Assembly (NCBI GenBank): GCA_024403415.1
Contig: JAKSRY010000018.1
Coordinates: forward strand, 1 to 44,518
Direction: 5' to 3'
DNA: 44,518 bases
Source: Lachnospiraceae bacterium
GTDB lineage: Bacteria > Bacillota > Clostridia > Lachnospirales > Lachnospiraceae
Position numbers and translations under genes: made by a program
Part shown: piece by piece, positions 34,669 through 42,970 of the stretch
Position numbering within the stretch: the stretch's first letter is position 1
How the letters are laid out: every line of letters begins with the position of its first letter
The notes under the pieces: model-generated
Database searches by the model: none
What the model saw: only the letters and a program-made list of their open reading frames with translations
What the model was told of the DNA's origin: nothing

Positions 34669-36468
34669 TTATTCGCCCTCCCCTTCTTCATCTTCGCCAT
34701 CTGTCTCATATTCAATCGGTGCATAATATAACTCCACTGAGAAACCATACAGAACTTCTCCAAGTTCGTTCTCCAAATATGCTACAGATGCAAGGTCAAC
34801 ACTTGAAAAACATTCTATCTTTTTAAGTTCACTGACAACATAAGCGGTTTCAGCCTTACTTGAAACAGTTGCATCAAGTGTAATCTTCTCTGTATCACCG
34901 ACCATACTGTTAAGGCAGAAGGTATACGGCATCTTCTCTTCTAACGTATTAATCAGCTCAACTATGTCATCATTCCTGTTTCTTGTTTCCTTTTCAATCA
35001 GCTTCATATATTCATAATTGTATCTTGAATTCATATAAAGCACATATTCATCATAGGACGGTTGCAGGTCGGCAATTGTTCTCTCATACCCCTTCTTTTT
35101 GTCCTTTTCAGCCTTATTAGGAATGAACGATAGTACAGACATTGCCACTGCTGCGATTACTCCGGCTGCAAAAATAACAACTGCTATAAGCGTTGAATTC
35201 ACACTTGAAGAAGATGCGGCTTTCTTTCCGGATTTTCCCTCTTCATGATCCGGATAAAAACTAACAGGCGCAATTGATGCTCCTATAAGTGATACATATT
35301 CACCATATGTAACCTCCTTGAAAACCTTTTCGATGTCAATTCCCGCAAGATGAGTAAGATTTCTGATATTCATGTTAAGTTCATTACTCATCAGTGTTGA
35401 TATTCCAGAAAAATCAGCACCAACACCTGTAATGAATCCTTTTTCGATAGGTCTTTGCGAGTGATTTGAATTATAATAATCAACTACCCTCAGTATTCCA
35501 CCAACAAGAGTTCTCAATGAATTGGTTACTGCAATTCTTTCCTGATGAGAACTAGCCACTACTGCAGAATCATCCGGCATATTATTACTGAAAGAATTCA
35601 GAATAACTGTCTTCTTTCTGGCAAAATCAAGTGCCTGAACAAAGGAATCAAACTGTCCGAATTCAGTGCTTCTTTGAATTGCTTCGACACCATCACTGAT
35701 TCCATATGGAATAGATCTGTTCAAAGAAATCATTCCATCTTCAAGCACCATAATAAAGGAACCACCGGCGTCAATCTTAACAATCATCTGAACACCTTCA
35801 TTACACTCTTCTTTAGCTGCCTGAAAAACGGAATTACCATTATAATCAATAGCCACAACTTCAAGTCCGAGTGTTGTAGCAAGCTTTTCATAGCTGTTAA
35901 TCAACTGTCTGGGAGCTGCCAGCAGTGAAAGCTTATACCCTGTAGGCTTTCCCAATGACGGCTTAGCAAGTTTAACCTTCTTATCAGCCACAGTTCCATC
36001 ATTCATTCCATTATTGGCTGTTCCGTCAGGATTTTGATTAGCCTGCTGATTAACATTGGCAGGTACCGCTGCTCCCATGCCCGGTGCCGAATCTCTGACA
36101 ATACCGATTATAGAATGTGAGAATAAATATAGAGACGGATTGACCGGAAAATACTCCGAAAGATTAGCTCTTACAATATCCTGAATTCTGTTTTCTTTAA
36201 CATACGGAATAACTGCTTCACGGGTTGCAATACGGCTACTTACAACAGTAAAAATAACCTTTTTGCTCTTCATTCCTTTTTCAGCACTTAATCGCTTAAA
36301 TTCCGTAATAAACTGTTCATTAAGAATAACTCCGGCATCACCTATCATATTTTCAGGTGTTTCAAACACGAAGCTGTTCATAATTTTAGGTGTCTTTCCG
36401 CCGCGTTCAATTTCGCAGACTTTGGTAAGTACCTGCCCTATTTCAACGCTTAAAACACGTTCAGCCAT
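34669..36468 (-). CDS. PilM-PilN fusion, T4P assembly platform
   Basis: A 599-residue protein. The N-terminal part (about 1-415) is an actin-like PilM: AERVLSVEIGQVLTKVCEIE at the start, VIPYVKENRIQDIVRANLSEYFP, IDYNGNSVFQ, and the GGSF nucleotide-site pattern in VKIDAGGSFIMVLEDG. A Gln/Asn/Pro-rich insertion lies at about 130-160. A membrane helix (about 425-447, STLIAVVIFAAGVIAAVAM) is followed by a coiled coil and a ferredoxin-like domain, which match PilN. In most bacteria PilM and PilN are separate and PilM binds a short N-terminal PilN peptide. The ATG at 36468 with GGGAGAAAAGAG upstream is preferred to a TTG at 36489. Confidence 0.82.
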   Translation of the reverse strand: MAERVLSVEIGQVLTKVCEIERGGKTPKIMNSFVFETPENMIGDAGVILNEQFITEFKRLSAEKGMKSKKVIFTVVSSRIATREAVIPYVKENRIQDIVRANLSEYFPVNPSLYLFSHSIIGIVRDSAPGMGAAVPANVNQQANQNPDGTANNGMNDGTVADKKVKLAKPSLGKPTGYKLSLLAAPRQLINSYEKLATTLGLEVVAIDYNGNSVFQAAKEECNEGVQMIVKIDAGGSFIMVLEDGMISLNRSIPYGISDGVEAIQRSTEFGQFDSFVQALDFARKKTVILNSFSNNMPDDSAVVASSHQERIAVTNSLRTLVGGILRVVDYYNSNHSQRPIEKGFITGVGADFSGISTLMSNELNMNIRNLTHLAGIDIEKVFKEVTYGEYVSLIGASIAPVSFYPDHEEGKSGKKAASSSSVNSTLIAVVIFAAGVIAAVAMSVLSFIPNKAEKDKKKGYERTIADLQPSYDEYVLYMNSRYNYEYMKLIEKETRNRNDDIVELINTLEEKMPYTFCLNSMVGDTEKITLDATVSSKAETAYVVSELKKIECFSSVDLASVAYLENELGEVLYGFSVELYYAPIEYETDGEDEEGEGE

Positions 36469-36518
36469 CTCTTTTCTCCCTCTAACCAAACCTTAATTTA
36501 CAAATTCTATTATTAACA

Positions 36519-36538
36519 ATAAATGACGAATCATTTAT
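36519..36538 (-). promoter_or_regulatory. UUCG-capped hairpin between the lipidated pilin gene and pilM
   Basis: A perfect 8-bp inverted repeat (ATAAATGA / TCATTTAT) closes a TTCG loop on the minus strand, an unusually stable tetraloop type. The stem is AT-rich and no T-run follows. It occupies the 111-nt spacer between the pilin-like lipoprotein and pilM and may mark an mRNA processing or stability site within the operon. Confidence 0.45.
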
Positions 36539-36579
36539 ATATAATTTTCAACTAAAAATTCATTAAAATATTATCTATT

Positions 36580-37059
36580 CTAGTAGCTGCTTCCATCAGC
36601 CCAGCGGTATTGTCCGTGTACCTCTGAGGCATTACTGGTCCAAAGATAGTTTTCATATGTATAAATAATATTGTCTGACCACTCCGCATAAACATCCGCA
36701 ACATGATCAGCATTATTTACGCCATATTCCTTCAAAAAGTCCTCTCCACCAACACCTTCAGGTCTGTCAATTCTGATATATCCTCTATTAGTGTCTAGGA
36801 TAACTTTGAACACTGAGTCTCTTTGCAAGCCTTTATCTGCAACAAAGCACTCTATCGCAGCACATATTTCAGTTATATTGGAAAGATCTGTTTCTTCCTG
36901 ATTCCTGGTAACCTGTTCTATTCCGATGTCAACCAGTTCCTTTTCAACCTCTAACTCCGCTACTGTACCACATGCAGTAAGTGCAAAGGCCATTCCAATC
37001 ACCAATATCATACAGATAAGCTTTTTATATAGTTTCAAACTTCTAAATATATTTTTCAT
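36580..37059 (-). CDS. Lipoprotein carrying a type IV pilin head domain
   Basis: A 159-residue lipoprotein. The signal peptide MKNIFRSLKLYKK-LICMILVIGMAFALTAC has a perfect LTAC lipobox with Cys30. The mature part is clearly paralogous to the short pilin two genes upstream. Both share TDL-x-NITE (57-64 here, 43-50 there), then IE-x-x-VADKG, a F-x-V strand, EYG, and W-x-DN-x-I followed by Y-x-x-Y-x-W. It therefore has the pilin globular domain but no prepilin signal and no hydrophobic alpha-1N. It would be tethered to the outer leaflet of the membrane and could not enter a pilus by the normal route. ATG 37059 is chosen for its signal peptide; its ribosome site is weak. Confidence 0.8.
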   Translation of the reverse strand: MKNIFRSLKLYKKLICMILVIGMAFALTACGTVAELEVEKELVDIGIEQVTRNQEETDLSNITEICAAIECFVADKGLQRDSVFKVILDTNRGYIRIDRPEGVGGEDFLKEYGVNNADHVADVYAEWSDNIIYTYENYLWTSNASEVHGQYRWADGSSY

Positions 37060-37087
37060 CTCACTACTCTTTTCAAATTTGAAAGAT

Positions 37088-37852
37088 TTACACTCCAAGC
37101 AATGAAAGATACCAGGTTATGATTTCATTTCCAAACAGGCAGGAAATAGCAATCCCCGCAGAAAGATAAGGTCCAAAAGCCAATGTATGATCCTTATCCG
37201 ATACCTTCATTCTTATGACATGTATGACTGCACCTAAAACACAGCCGATAAGGAATGCCAATATGATACGCTTCCAGCCAAGCATAAAGCCTGCTGCAGC
37301 CATGAGTTTCATATCGCCTCCACCCATCCCGCGTCCGCGGGTGAGGATAATAATCAATTCAATAAATACGCTGACAGCAAAAAATCCAATGACATGGAGC
37401 AGCCAGTCATTGTAATTAATCGCAGTAGTGATACATCCTAACGCAAATATAAACACATTGATTCCAAAGGGAATTTCATGTGTTCTCTCATCAATAACGC
37501 TCAGTGTTATCAGCGCTGATATTAACAGGCAGTAGAGTAGGGAATCTACATTCACCCCGTTAATAAAAAATATACCTAAATAAGCCAAGCCGTTCAGCCC
37601 CTCAATAAGAGGGTACTGAACAGAAAGCTTAGTTCCGCATGCGCGGCATTTGCCCTTTTGAATAACAAAACTAAACAGCGGTATTAATTCATACCATTTA
37701 AGTTTATGTCCGCATGACATGCAGTGCGAGCGCACTACGACAATATTCTCTTTTTTCGGTATGCGGTATATGCATACATTCAGGAAACTGCCTATCACTA
37801 TACCGTAGAGGAAGATGATAATGTAGAGCAGTATGTTAATCAAAGTGGGCAT
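37088..37852 (-). CDS. pilD: Prepilin peptidase / N-methyltransferase PilD (A24 family)
   Basis: This bifunctional membrane enzyme cleaves prepilins after the conserved Gly and N-methylates the new N-terminus. The 254-residue protein has the zinc-binding Cys pairs Cys44/Cys47 (CMSCG) and Cys69/Cys72 (CRACG). The two catalytic aspartates of the A24 family are visible at Asp121 (VIDERTHEIP) and Asp180 (GRGMGGGDMKLM). Eight or so hydrophobic helices are seen, as expected. It lies directly downstream of the short pilin gene (11 nt) and probably processes all six prepilin-type proteins of the operon. No strong ribosome site is visible before the ATG, so coupling to the pilin gene is likely. Confidence 0.96.
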   Translation of the reverse strand: MPTLINILLYIIIFLYGIVIGSFLNVCIYRIPKKENIVVVRSHCMSCGHKLKWYELIPLFSFVIQKGKCRACGTKLSVQYPLIEGLNGLAYLGIFFINGVNVDSLLYCLLISALITLSVIDERTHEIPFGINVFIFALGCITTAINYNDWLLHVIGFFAVSVFIELIIILTRGRGMGGGDMKLMAAAGFMLGWKRIILAFLIGCVLGAVIHVIRMKVSDKDHTLAFGPYLSAGIAISCLFGNEIITWYLSLLGV

Positions 37853-37863
37853 ATCAATTTCGA

Positions 37864-38295
37864 TTATTCAACTTCGTCGCCGTTAGCATCTAAGTATGCT
37901 GCCTTAGAAACAGTAGTGAGCTTCCACTGGTAGTCCTTATACTTCCACTCAATTGTATTATCCCACTCTTCTGACTCAACAGGCGCAACTGCTGCCATAC
38001 TAGCAATACCATATTCAGCAAGAGCATCATCATCAACATCTGTTGCTGTGATTGAAATATCAGAATTAATAGCTGCAGTAACTGTAAACTCTGTTGATCC
38101 TTTAATACCCTTATCAGCTACATAAGTCTCAATTGTAGTCTTAGCTTCAGTGATATTCTGAAGATCTGTTGATTCTCTTCCTTTTTCTACGAATTTGATG
38201 AACTGAGGAGCTAATACAACAATCAAAACTGCCATAATAGCAATAACAATAATCAATTCAACAAGTGAGAAACCTTCATTATTCTTTTTCTTCAT
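37864..38295 (-). CDS. Short type IV pilin, likely the major pilin
   Basis: A 143-residue prepilin with a short leader. The site is NNEG^FSLVELIIVIAIM (Gly8 at -1, Phe at +1, Glu at +5). The hydrophobic alpha-1 helix runs to about 32, followed by APQFIKFVEKGRES and a small C-terminal domain ending ANGDEVE. It is the shortest pilin in the operon. It also has the best ribosome site (AAGGAGA), both consistent with the major subunit. No disulfide Cys pair is present. It is a paralogue of the lipoprotein encoded two genes downstream. That it is the main filament subunit is an inference. Confidence 0.88.
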   Translation of the reverse strand: MKKKNNEGFSLVELIIVIAIMAVLIVVLAPQFIKFVEKGRESTDLQNITEAKTTIETYVADKGIKGSTEFTVTAAINSDISITATDVDDDALAEYGIASMAAVAPVESEEWDNTIEWKYKDYQWKLTTVSKAAYLDANGDEVE

Positions 38296-38372
38296 ACCTT
38301 TAGTCTCCTTTATTTTTTATTTATCAAAATCCCCGCCCCTACATCGGAGAATAATGAACTGTTAATATATTT

Positions 38373-39587
38373 TTACAAGTTATCAAGTGACTCGTACATT
38401 GTAAGCATCGGTGCCATAATTGAAGCAATTAGTAAAATTACAATTCCGGCAAGTACGATAATAATCATTGGTTCCAAAGCAGCCGTCAATGACTGTGTTG
38501 CCATTTCGACTTCCTCATCATAATAGTCAGCCAGTTTAATCATCATTTCTTCTGTATTACCGGCTTCTTCACCAATTCGTATCATATGATACATCATAGG
38601 CGGAAAAAGTCCTGATTCTTCAAGCGGAACCGATAACGGAACACCCTTTACAACCTCTTCCTTGGCATTTCGCATAGCCTGCTTAAACAGCTGATTCTGC
38701 ATTGTATCTGCACATATATCAACAGCTTCAACCAAGGGAACTCCGGCAGCAAGAAGTGTTGAAAGCGTTCTTGATATCTGTGAACAGGCTCCCTTAACCG
38801 ACATATTCTTAGTAATTGGAAATTTCAAAATAAGTTTACTCTTAAGTAATTTTCCGCTGTCAGTCTTTCCATACATTTTAAGTCCGACTACAATAGCCAC
38901 CACAATAGCCAGAATAATAATCCAGTTATCAATCAGGAAATTCGATGCCGACTGAACAGCCTTTGTTATTCCAGGCAAATCAGCACCAAGGTCTTTAAAC
39001 ATATCGGAATAAGCAGGTATAACCTTAACAAGCATCAATATAACTGCACCAACAGCAACCAGACCTACCATTATAGGATATATCATGGCTTTTTTAAGCA
39101 TTGCAGCTATTTTTGCTGACTTTTCATACTGGTCAGCCATTCTCTCCATGGATATTTCAAGAGAACCTGACTGTTCACCGGCGCTGATGGTTGTAATCAT
39201 AAGCTCGGAGAATATTTTAGGATGCTTCGAAAGACCGGTTGCCAAAGATTCACCCTTTTCAACTTCAGCCTGAACTTCTCTGATAGCCTTAGCCAGTTTC
39301 TTGTTTTGTGTCTGATCTCTCAACAGTGTCAAACACTCCAATATCGAAACTCCGGCTCTCGACATAGATACAAACTGTCTGCAAAAAACTGCCAGATCTC
39401 TTGGGGTGGGCGCCTTATCAAAGCTGATATTAATATCTTTTTGTAGAACGCTTGCTTCTGTAAGCTGGGTTACAATATATCCCTTAGCCTTGAGCGAAGC
39501 TCTTACCTGATTTTCGTTTTCGCCCTCTATGGAACCCTTCAGCATTTTCCCATCCTGAGAAAACGCTTCATAGGTAAAACTTGCCAT
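38373..39587 (-). CDS. pilC: T4P inner-membrane platform protein PilC
   Basis: PilC forms the membrane platform that the PilB ATPase turns or shifts to add pilin subunits. At 404 residues it has the usual length. Two T2SSF domains are visible, at about 65-185 (FCRQFVSMSRAGVSILECLT, later LEISMERMADQYEK) and about 265-390 (FSRTLSTLLAAGVPLVEA-like CSQISRTLSTLLAAGVPLV). The membrane helices are at about 168-190, 214-234 and 375-396. The start MASFTYEAFSQDGKMLKGSIEGEN is the typical N-terminal domain. It lies after pilB with an AT-rich spacer. Confidence 0.97.
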   Translation of the reverse strand: MASFTYEAFSQDGKMLKGSIEGENENQVRASLKAKGYIVTQLTEASVLQKDINISFDKAPTPRDLAVFCRQFVSMSRAGVSILECLTLLRDQTQNKKLAKAIREVQAEVEKGESLATGLSKHPKIFSELMITTISAGEQSGSLEISMERMADQYEKSAKIAAMLKKAMIYPIMVGLVAVGAVILMLVKVIPAYSDMFKDLGADLPGITKAVQSASNFLIDNWIIILAIVVAIVVGLKMYGKTDSGKLLKSKLILKFPITKNMSVKGACSQISRTLSTLLAAGVPLVEAVDICADTMQNQLFKQAMRNAKEEVVKGVPLSVPLEESGLFPPMMYHMIRIGEEAGNTEEMMIKLADYYDEEVEMATQSLTAALEPMIIIVLAGIVILLIASIMAPMLTMYESLDNL

Positions 39588-39625
39588 GGTTAAACTCTCC
39601 TTGATTAATGCTTAATATTAAAATC

Positions 39626-39669
39626 AGTATAACTAATTAATATCTTAAGTATAACTAATTAATATCTTA
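39626..39669 (+). repeat. Perfect 22-bp tandem duplication in the pilC-pilB spacer
   Basis: Two identical 22-bp copies (AGTATAACTAATTAATATCTTA, 39626-39647 and 39648-39669) lie head to tail in the 112-nt spacer between pilB and pilC. A third partial AT-rich match follows. It is probably a recent duplication, and its effect on pilC expression is unknown. Confidence 0.95.
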
Positions 39670-39699
39670 TTAATAAATATCGTCTTAAATCTATATTTT

Positions 39700-41394
39700 T
39701 TAAGAATCGAAACTTACTTTCTTCATCTCCTGAACGGATGTAATTCCGTCAAGAACATATCTTGTAGCGCTCATACGCAGTGTGTTCATTCCTTCTTTAA
39801 GTGCCTGTTCTTTAATCTGATCAGCATTTCCGCCTGCTGCGATAACATTTTTAAGATCATGCGTCAATTCCATAATCTCATATACACCGATACGGCCTTT
39901 ATAACCTGTGTTTTCGCATAATTTACAGCCCTTATGTCGGTATATTCTCGGGGGATTGGCAGGGTCAACATTTAATAATGCGCTTTCCTCCTCATCCGGA
40001 GTATATTCCTCTCGGCATGCCGGACATAATCTTCTTACAAGTCGTTGCGCGATAATACCAACCGTTGCATCCGCTATCAGATAATCTTCAATTCCCATGT
40101 CTTCAAGACGCGTAATTGTACTAGCTGCGCTGTTTGTATGCAGTGTGGATACAACCAAATGTCCGGTTATGGAAGCCTGAACCGCAATTGATGCAGTTTC
40201 AGTGTCTCGAATTTCTCCAATCATGATAATATCAGGGTCCTGACGGAGGATAGATCTTAAAGCTGATGCAAATGTAAGATTTGCCTTATTATTAACCTGA
40301 ACCTGATTGATACCATCAATATTTGCTTCGACAGGATCTTCAACCGTTATGATGTTAACCTCTGAACTGTTAAGCTCAGAAAGTGCTGTATACAAGGTTG
40401 TTGATTTACCTGATCCTGTAGGACCTGTTACAAGCAGTATTCCATGCGGATTTGAAAGAATGTGGTCAAATACCTTAAGTTCTTCAGGGTTAAGACCTAA
40501 ATCTTTCTTCTCTCTTGTTAATGCAGTCTTGGAAGTAAGACGCATAACTATCTTTTCACCATAAACTGTAGGAAGTATGGATACACGGATATCATACTCA
40601 AGTCTGTCGACAATCTGTGTGATACGACCATCCTGTGGTTTACGCTTTTCAGCAATATCCATTCCACCGATAATTTTAATTCTGGCAACCAGTGCAGGAA
40701 GGATTCTGCTCGAGTAAACATTCCTTTCGTATAAAGTTCCGTCTATTCTATATCGGATACGAACCTGTTTTTCCATAGGTTCAATATGAATATCTGAAGA
40801 TCTTTGTCTAACAGCCTGCTCAATCATTGACTTAACCAACTGAACAATCGGCGAGTTATTAACATCTTCACTATATAAATCTTCGTTTTCTTCGGTATCT
40901 TCTGATTCTTTTCCTTTAGTATATTCATCCAGCTGATCTTTTAACTGACTCTGACCAAAGAGTCTGTCGAGAACCATATGAATACTTTTAGGTGTTGCAA
41001 CAACAGGTTCAACTGTAAGATTTGTGATAATGGCAATATCATCGATAGCTGCCATATCCATTGGATCTGCCATGGCAACGCGGATCATATTAGGGTTATC
41101 ATCCGGGATTTCAAACGGAAGAACCGTATATTTATACAAAATCTTCTGATCAACTAAAAACTTAATACTATCAGGGATTTCAACATCCGATGGATTAATG
41201 ATTTGAAAACCAAGCTGGTTTGACAACGCAGACGCAATTGCTTCTTCAGAGCAAATACCGGTTTCAACCAAAGTCACTCCAAGCTTATGCCCTGTAACCT
41301 TTTGCTTGTCCAGCCCCTCTTTTAATTGTTCTAAGGTGATAGCTCCTCCATCAACAAGGATATCACCAAGTCTCTTTTTTCTTCTGAGTTCCAT
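39700..41394 (-). CDS. pilB: T4P assembly ATPase PilB with MshEN domain
   Basis: PilB powers pilus extension. The 564-residue protein starts with an MshEN domain: two 24-residue units, residues 8-31 (fitting RLGxxLVxxGxIxxxxLxxxLxxQ) and 37-60, with a 5-residue spacer. In MshE this pair binds c-di-GMP. The catalytic part has Walker A GPTGSGKST (324-332), an Asp box in ITVEDPVE, Walker B around PDIIMIGEIRDTETA and the His box ISTLHTNSA-type VVSTLHTN. The four-Cys zinc site is also present (CPACREEY, then CKLCENTG). All catalytic motifs of an extension ATPase are intact. It is the second gene of the operon. Confidence 0.97.
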   Translation of the reverse strand: MELRRKKRLGDILVDGGAITLEQLKEGLDKQKVTGHKLGVTLVETGICSEEAIASALSNQLGFQIINPSDVEIPDSIKFLVDQKILYKYTVLPFEIPDDNPNMIRVAMADPMDMAAIDDIAIITNLTVEPVVATPKSIHMVLDRLFGQSQLKDQLDEYTKGKESEDTEENEDLYSEDVNNSPIVQLVKSMIEQAVRQRSSDIHIEPMEKQVRIRYRIDGTLYERNVYSSRILPALVARIKIIGGMDIAEKRKPQDGRITQIVDRLEYDIRVSILPTVYGEKIVMRLTSKTALTREKKDLGLNPEELKVFDHILSNPHGILLVTGPTGSGKSTTLYTALSELNSSEVNIITVEDPVEANIDGINQVQVNNKANLTFASALRSILRQDPDIIMIGEIRDTETASIAVQASITGHLVVSTLHTNSAASTITRLEDMGIEDYLIADATVGIIAQRLVRRLCPACREEYTPDEEESALLNVDPANPPRIYRHKGCKLCENTGYKGRIGVYEIMELTHDLKNVIAAGGNADQIKEQALKEGMNTLRMSATRYVLDGITSVQEMKKVSFDS

Positions 41395-41448
41395 TTTTCT
41401 TCCGTTTTAATAAATATATAAAGTACAAATTAGTTTCTGTTACCGGTA

Positions 41449-42810
41449 TTAGTCATCTTCATCCTCATATTTAACAGGGGCACTGTTGACTCGATATACA
41501 TTTCCTACCTTATCAACACTGTAACTTAGTATTTTATCAAGTGGAATAATAGGATTTTCCATTCCGCCTCTCTGCCAATATGCATAATCGTATGCAAGAT
41601 TATTTTTTTTATCAATGAATCTAAACAAATCTCCGGGAGTAGCCTGACTCATCGTGTACTGGCTTCCTGCAGGGGCATTCGTAATATCTACTTCCCTGAT
41701 ATTTCCGCTTAACGGGATAAGCCATTGCCTGCTTGCTTCTGAAGCATAAATTTCCGGGCTTTCCGCCTCACTTAAGTTAATCTTCTGCGAGCCATCTGCT
41801 CCGTTTTCATTCTGACCGACAACAACAAATTGTTTGCCGGCAAGAGATGTAAACACTCCGGACGGGCAGGTAATATCTATCCACATTTCATTAAAATTAC
41901 CATTAAGATTCGCTGCACGATATTCACCTGCGTGATATTTTGCTAAATCTTCTGCATTCCACCACGAAAGATCACTCGCGTATGGCCATACTTTTCCAAG
42001 CTGTGCTCCTTCCCATTTTGCATGGAGAGTGTAATTATGCATAATCGGAGTATCAAAATCAAAAGGAGTGCTGAATGACGCATCCTCATACCATCCGCAA
42101 AAATCGTACAACGCAGCATTAGGATTCGATGGTTTGGTTGCCTTGTCTCCTTCTTTAATATTGGTCTGAGGCGCAGGTGCTATTCCATGGCCATGCATAT
42201 TAAAAGACACTGTATATCTTTTCTCGGATTCAGGTGACGGAGTCGGTGTCGGTTTTACAACAGGATTATCATTCTCCTGTGTCGGGGCAGGTACAAGATT
42301 CAATGCGATCATATCTGCCACAACAACGCTTTCCATCGTATCTTCATTATCGTATCCCGAAGCCCCACATTCTGTACACTTGATAATAGCCGTATTCGTA
42401 TCTGCATCTATGCTTGCTACCCATATTCCACTAGTAAGCTGTTCGTGCTCGCCATAAGTCGGACAATGAAGATATGGAGCAAGTTCCGAGTCAATTGCCG
42501 CGTAACCTGTGGTTGTGTTGACATCAATAAGTTTATTCAAATCAGCCACATTAAACTCAATTATATCTGAAGTTTCGTAGACACATCTTTGAAAGACACT
42601 AAGTACCGCTTCTCTGTTATGTCTGCAGGTCTGAACCCTCTTTCTTGCAGCACTGCTCATAAACGAAGGTACTAAGAGACTTGCAAGCGCAGCAATTAAA
42701 GCGATAACGATAATAAGCTCAATGAGACTAAAACCTCCTTGAGCGCTTCTTTTCGTTTCACCATATGCTTCAGATTTACAGACTTTTTTTTGTAATAATA
42801 GAGTTTTCAA
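41449..42810 (-). CDS. Type IV pilin with C-terminal InlB-type repeat
   Basis: A 453-residue prepilin and the first gene of the operon. The leader is long; the site is AQGG^FSLIELIIVIALI (Gly26 at -1, Glu at +5). The mature helix runs on to SSAARKRVQTCRHNREA. Cysteines occur at HCPTYG (116) and CTECG (145/148). A Pro/Thr linker (about 186-196) leads to an InlB B-repeat-like (Flg_new) domain (about 197-268, KRYTVSFNMHGHGIAP to YTLHAKWE), then a C-terminal domain of about 180 residues. The start is TTG 42810 with AGGGA upstream; no in-frame ATG fits. It could be an adhesive minor pilin or a second filament subunit. Confidence 0.82.
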   Translation of the reverse strand: MKTLLLQKKVCKSEAYGETKRSAQGGFSLIELIIVIALIAALASLLVPSFMSSAARKRVQTCRHNREAVLSVFQRCVYETSDIIEFNVADLNKLIDVNTTTGYAAIDSELAPYLHCPTYGEHEQLTSGIWVASIDADTNTAIIKCTECGASGYDNEDTMESVVVADMIALNLVPAPTQENDNPVVKPTPTPSPESEKRYTVSFNMHGHGIAPAPQTNIKEGDKATKPSNPNAALYDFCGWYEDASFSTPFDFDTPIMHNYTLHAKWEGAQLGKVWPYASDLSWWNAEDLAKYHAGEYRAANLNGNFNEMWIDITCPSGVFTSLAGKQFVVVGQNENGADGSQKINLSEAESPEIYASEASRQWLIPLSGNIREVDITNAPAGSQYTMSQATPGDLFRFIDKKNNLAYDYAYWQRGGMENPIIPLDKILSYSVDKVGNVYRVNSAPVKYEDEDD

Positions 42811-42844
42811 TGGTTTTTCCCTGAAAAAAATTTATACGAACTAA

Positions 42845-42873
42845 ATTATATCACACCAATTTATGGGCTACAA
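42845..42873 (-). promoter_or_regulatory. Predicted sigma-A promoter of the T4P operon
   Basis: On the minus strand TTGTAG (42868-42873) is followed by 17 nt and a perfect TATAAT (42845-42850). The start point near 42838 leaves a leader of about 28 nt, too short for a c-di-GMP riboswitch. The rest of the 210-nt spacer holds the nuclease terminator and no gene. Confidence 0.78.
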
Positions 42874-42970
42874 CTTCTTAAGGGATATTTTTTCATCTTT
42901 TTTAGTACCTAAGTCCCGCCTTGTTCTTTTGCTATTAGGCTATTAATTATGTGCGCTACAAGATGTTTTC

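Noticed and set aside
42811-42900. c-di-GMP riboswitch before the T4P operon
   Set aside because: The leader after the predicted start point is only about 28 nt and shows none of the GEMM core sequence.
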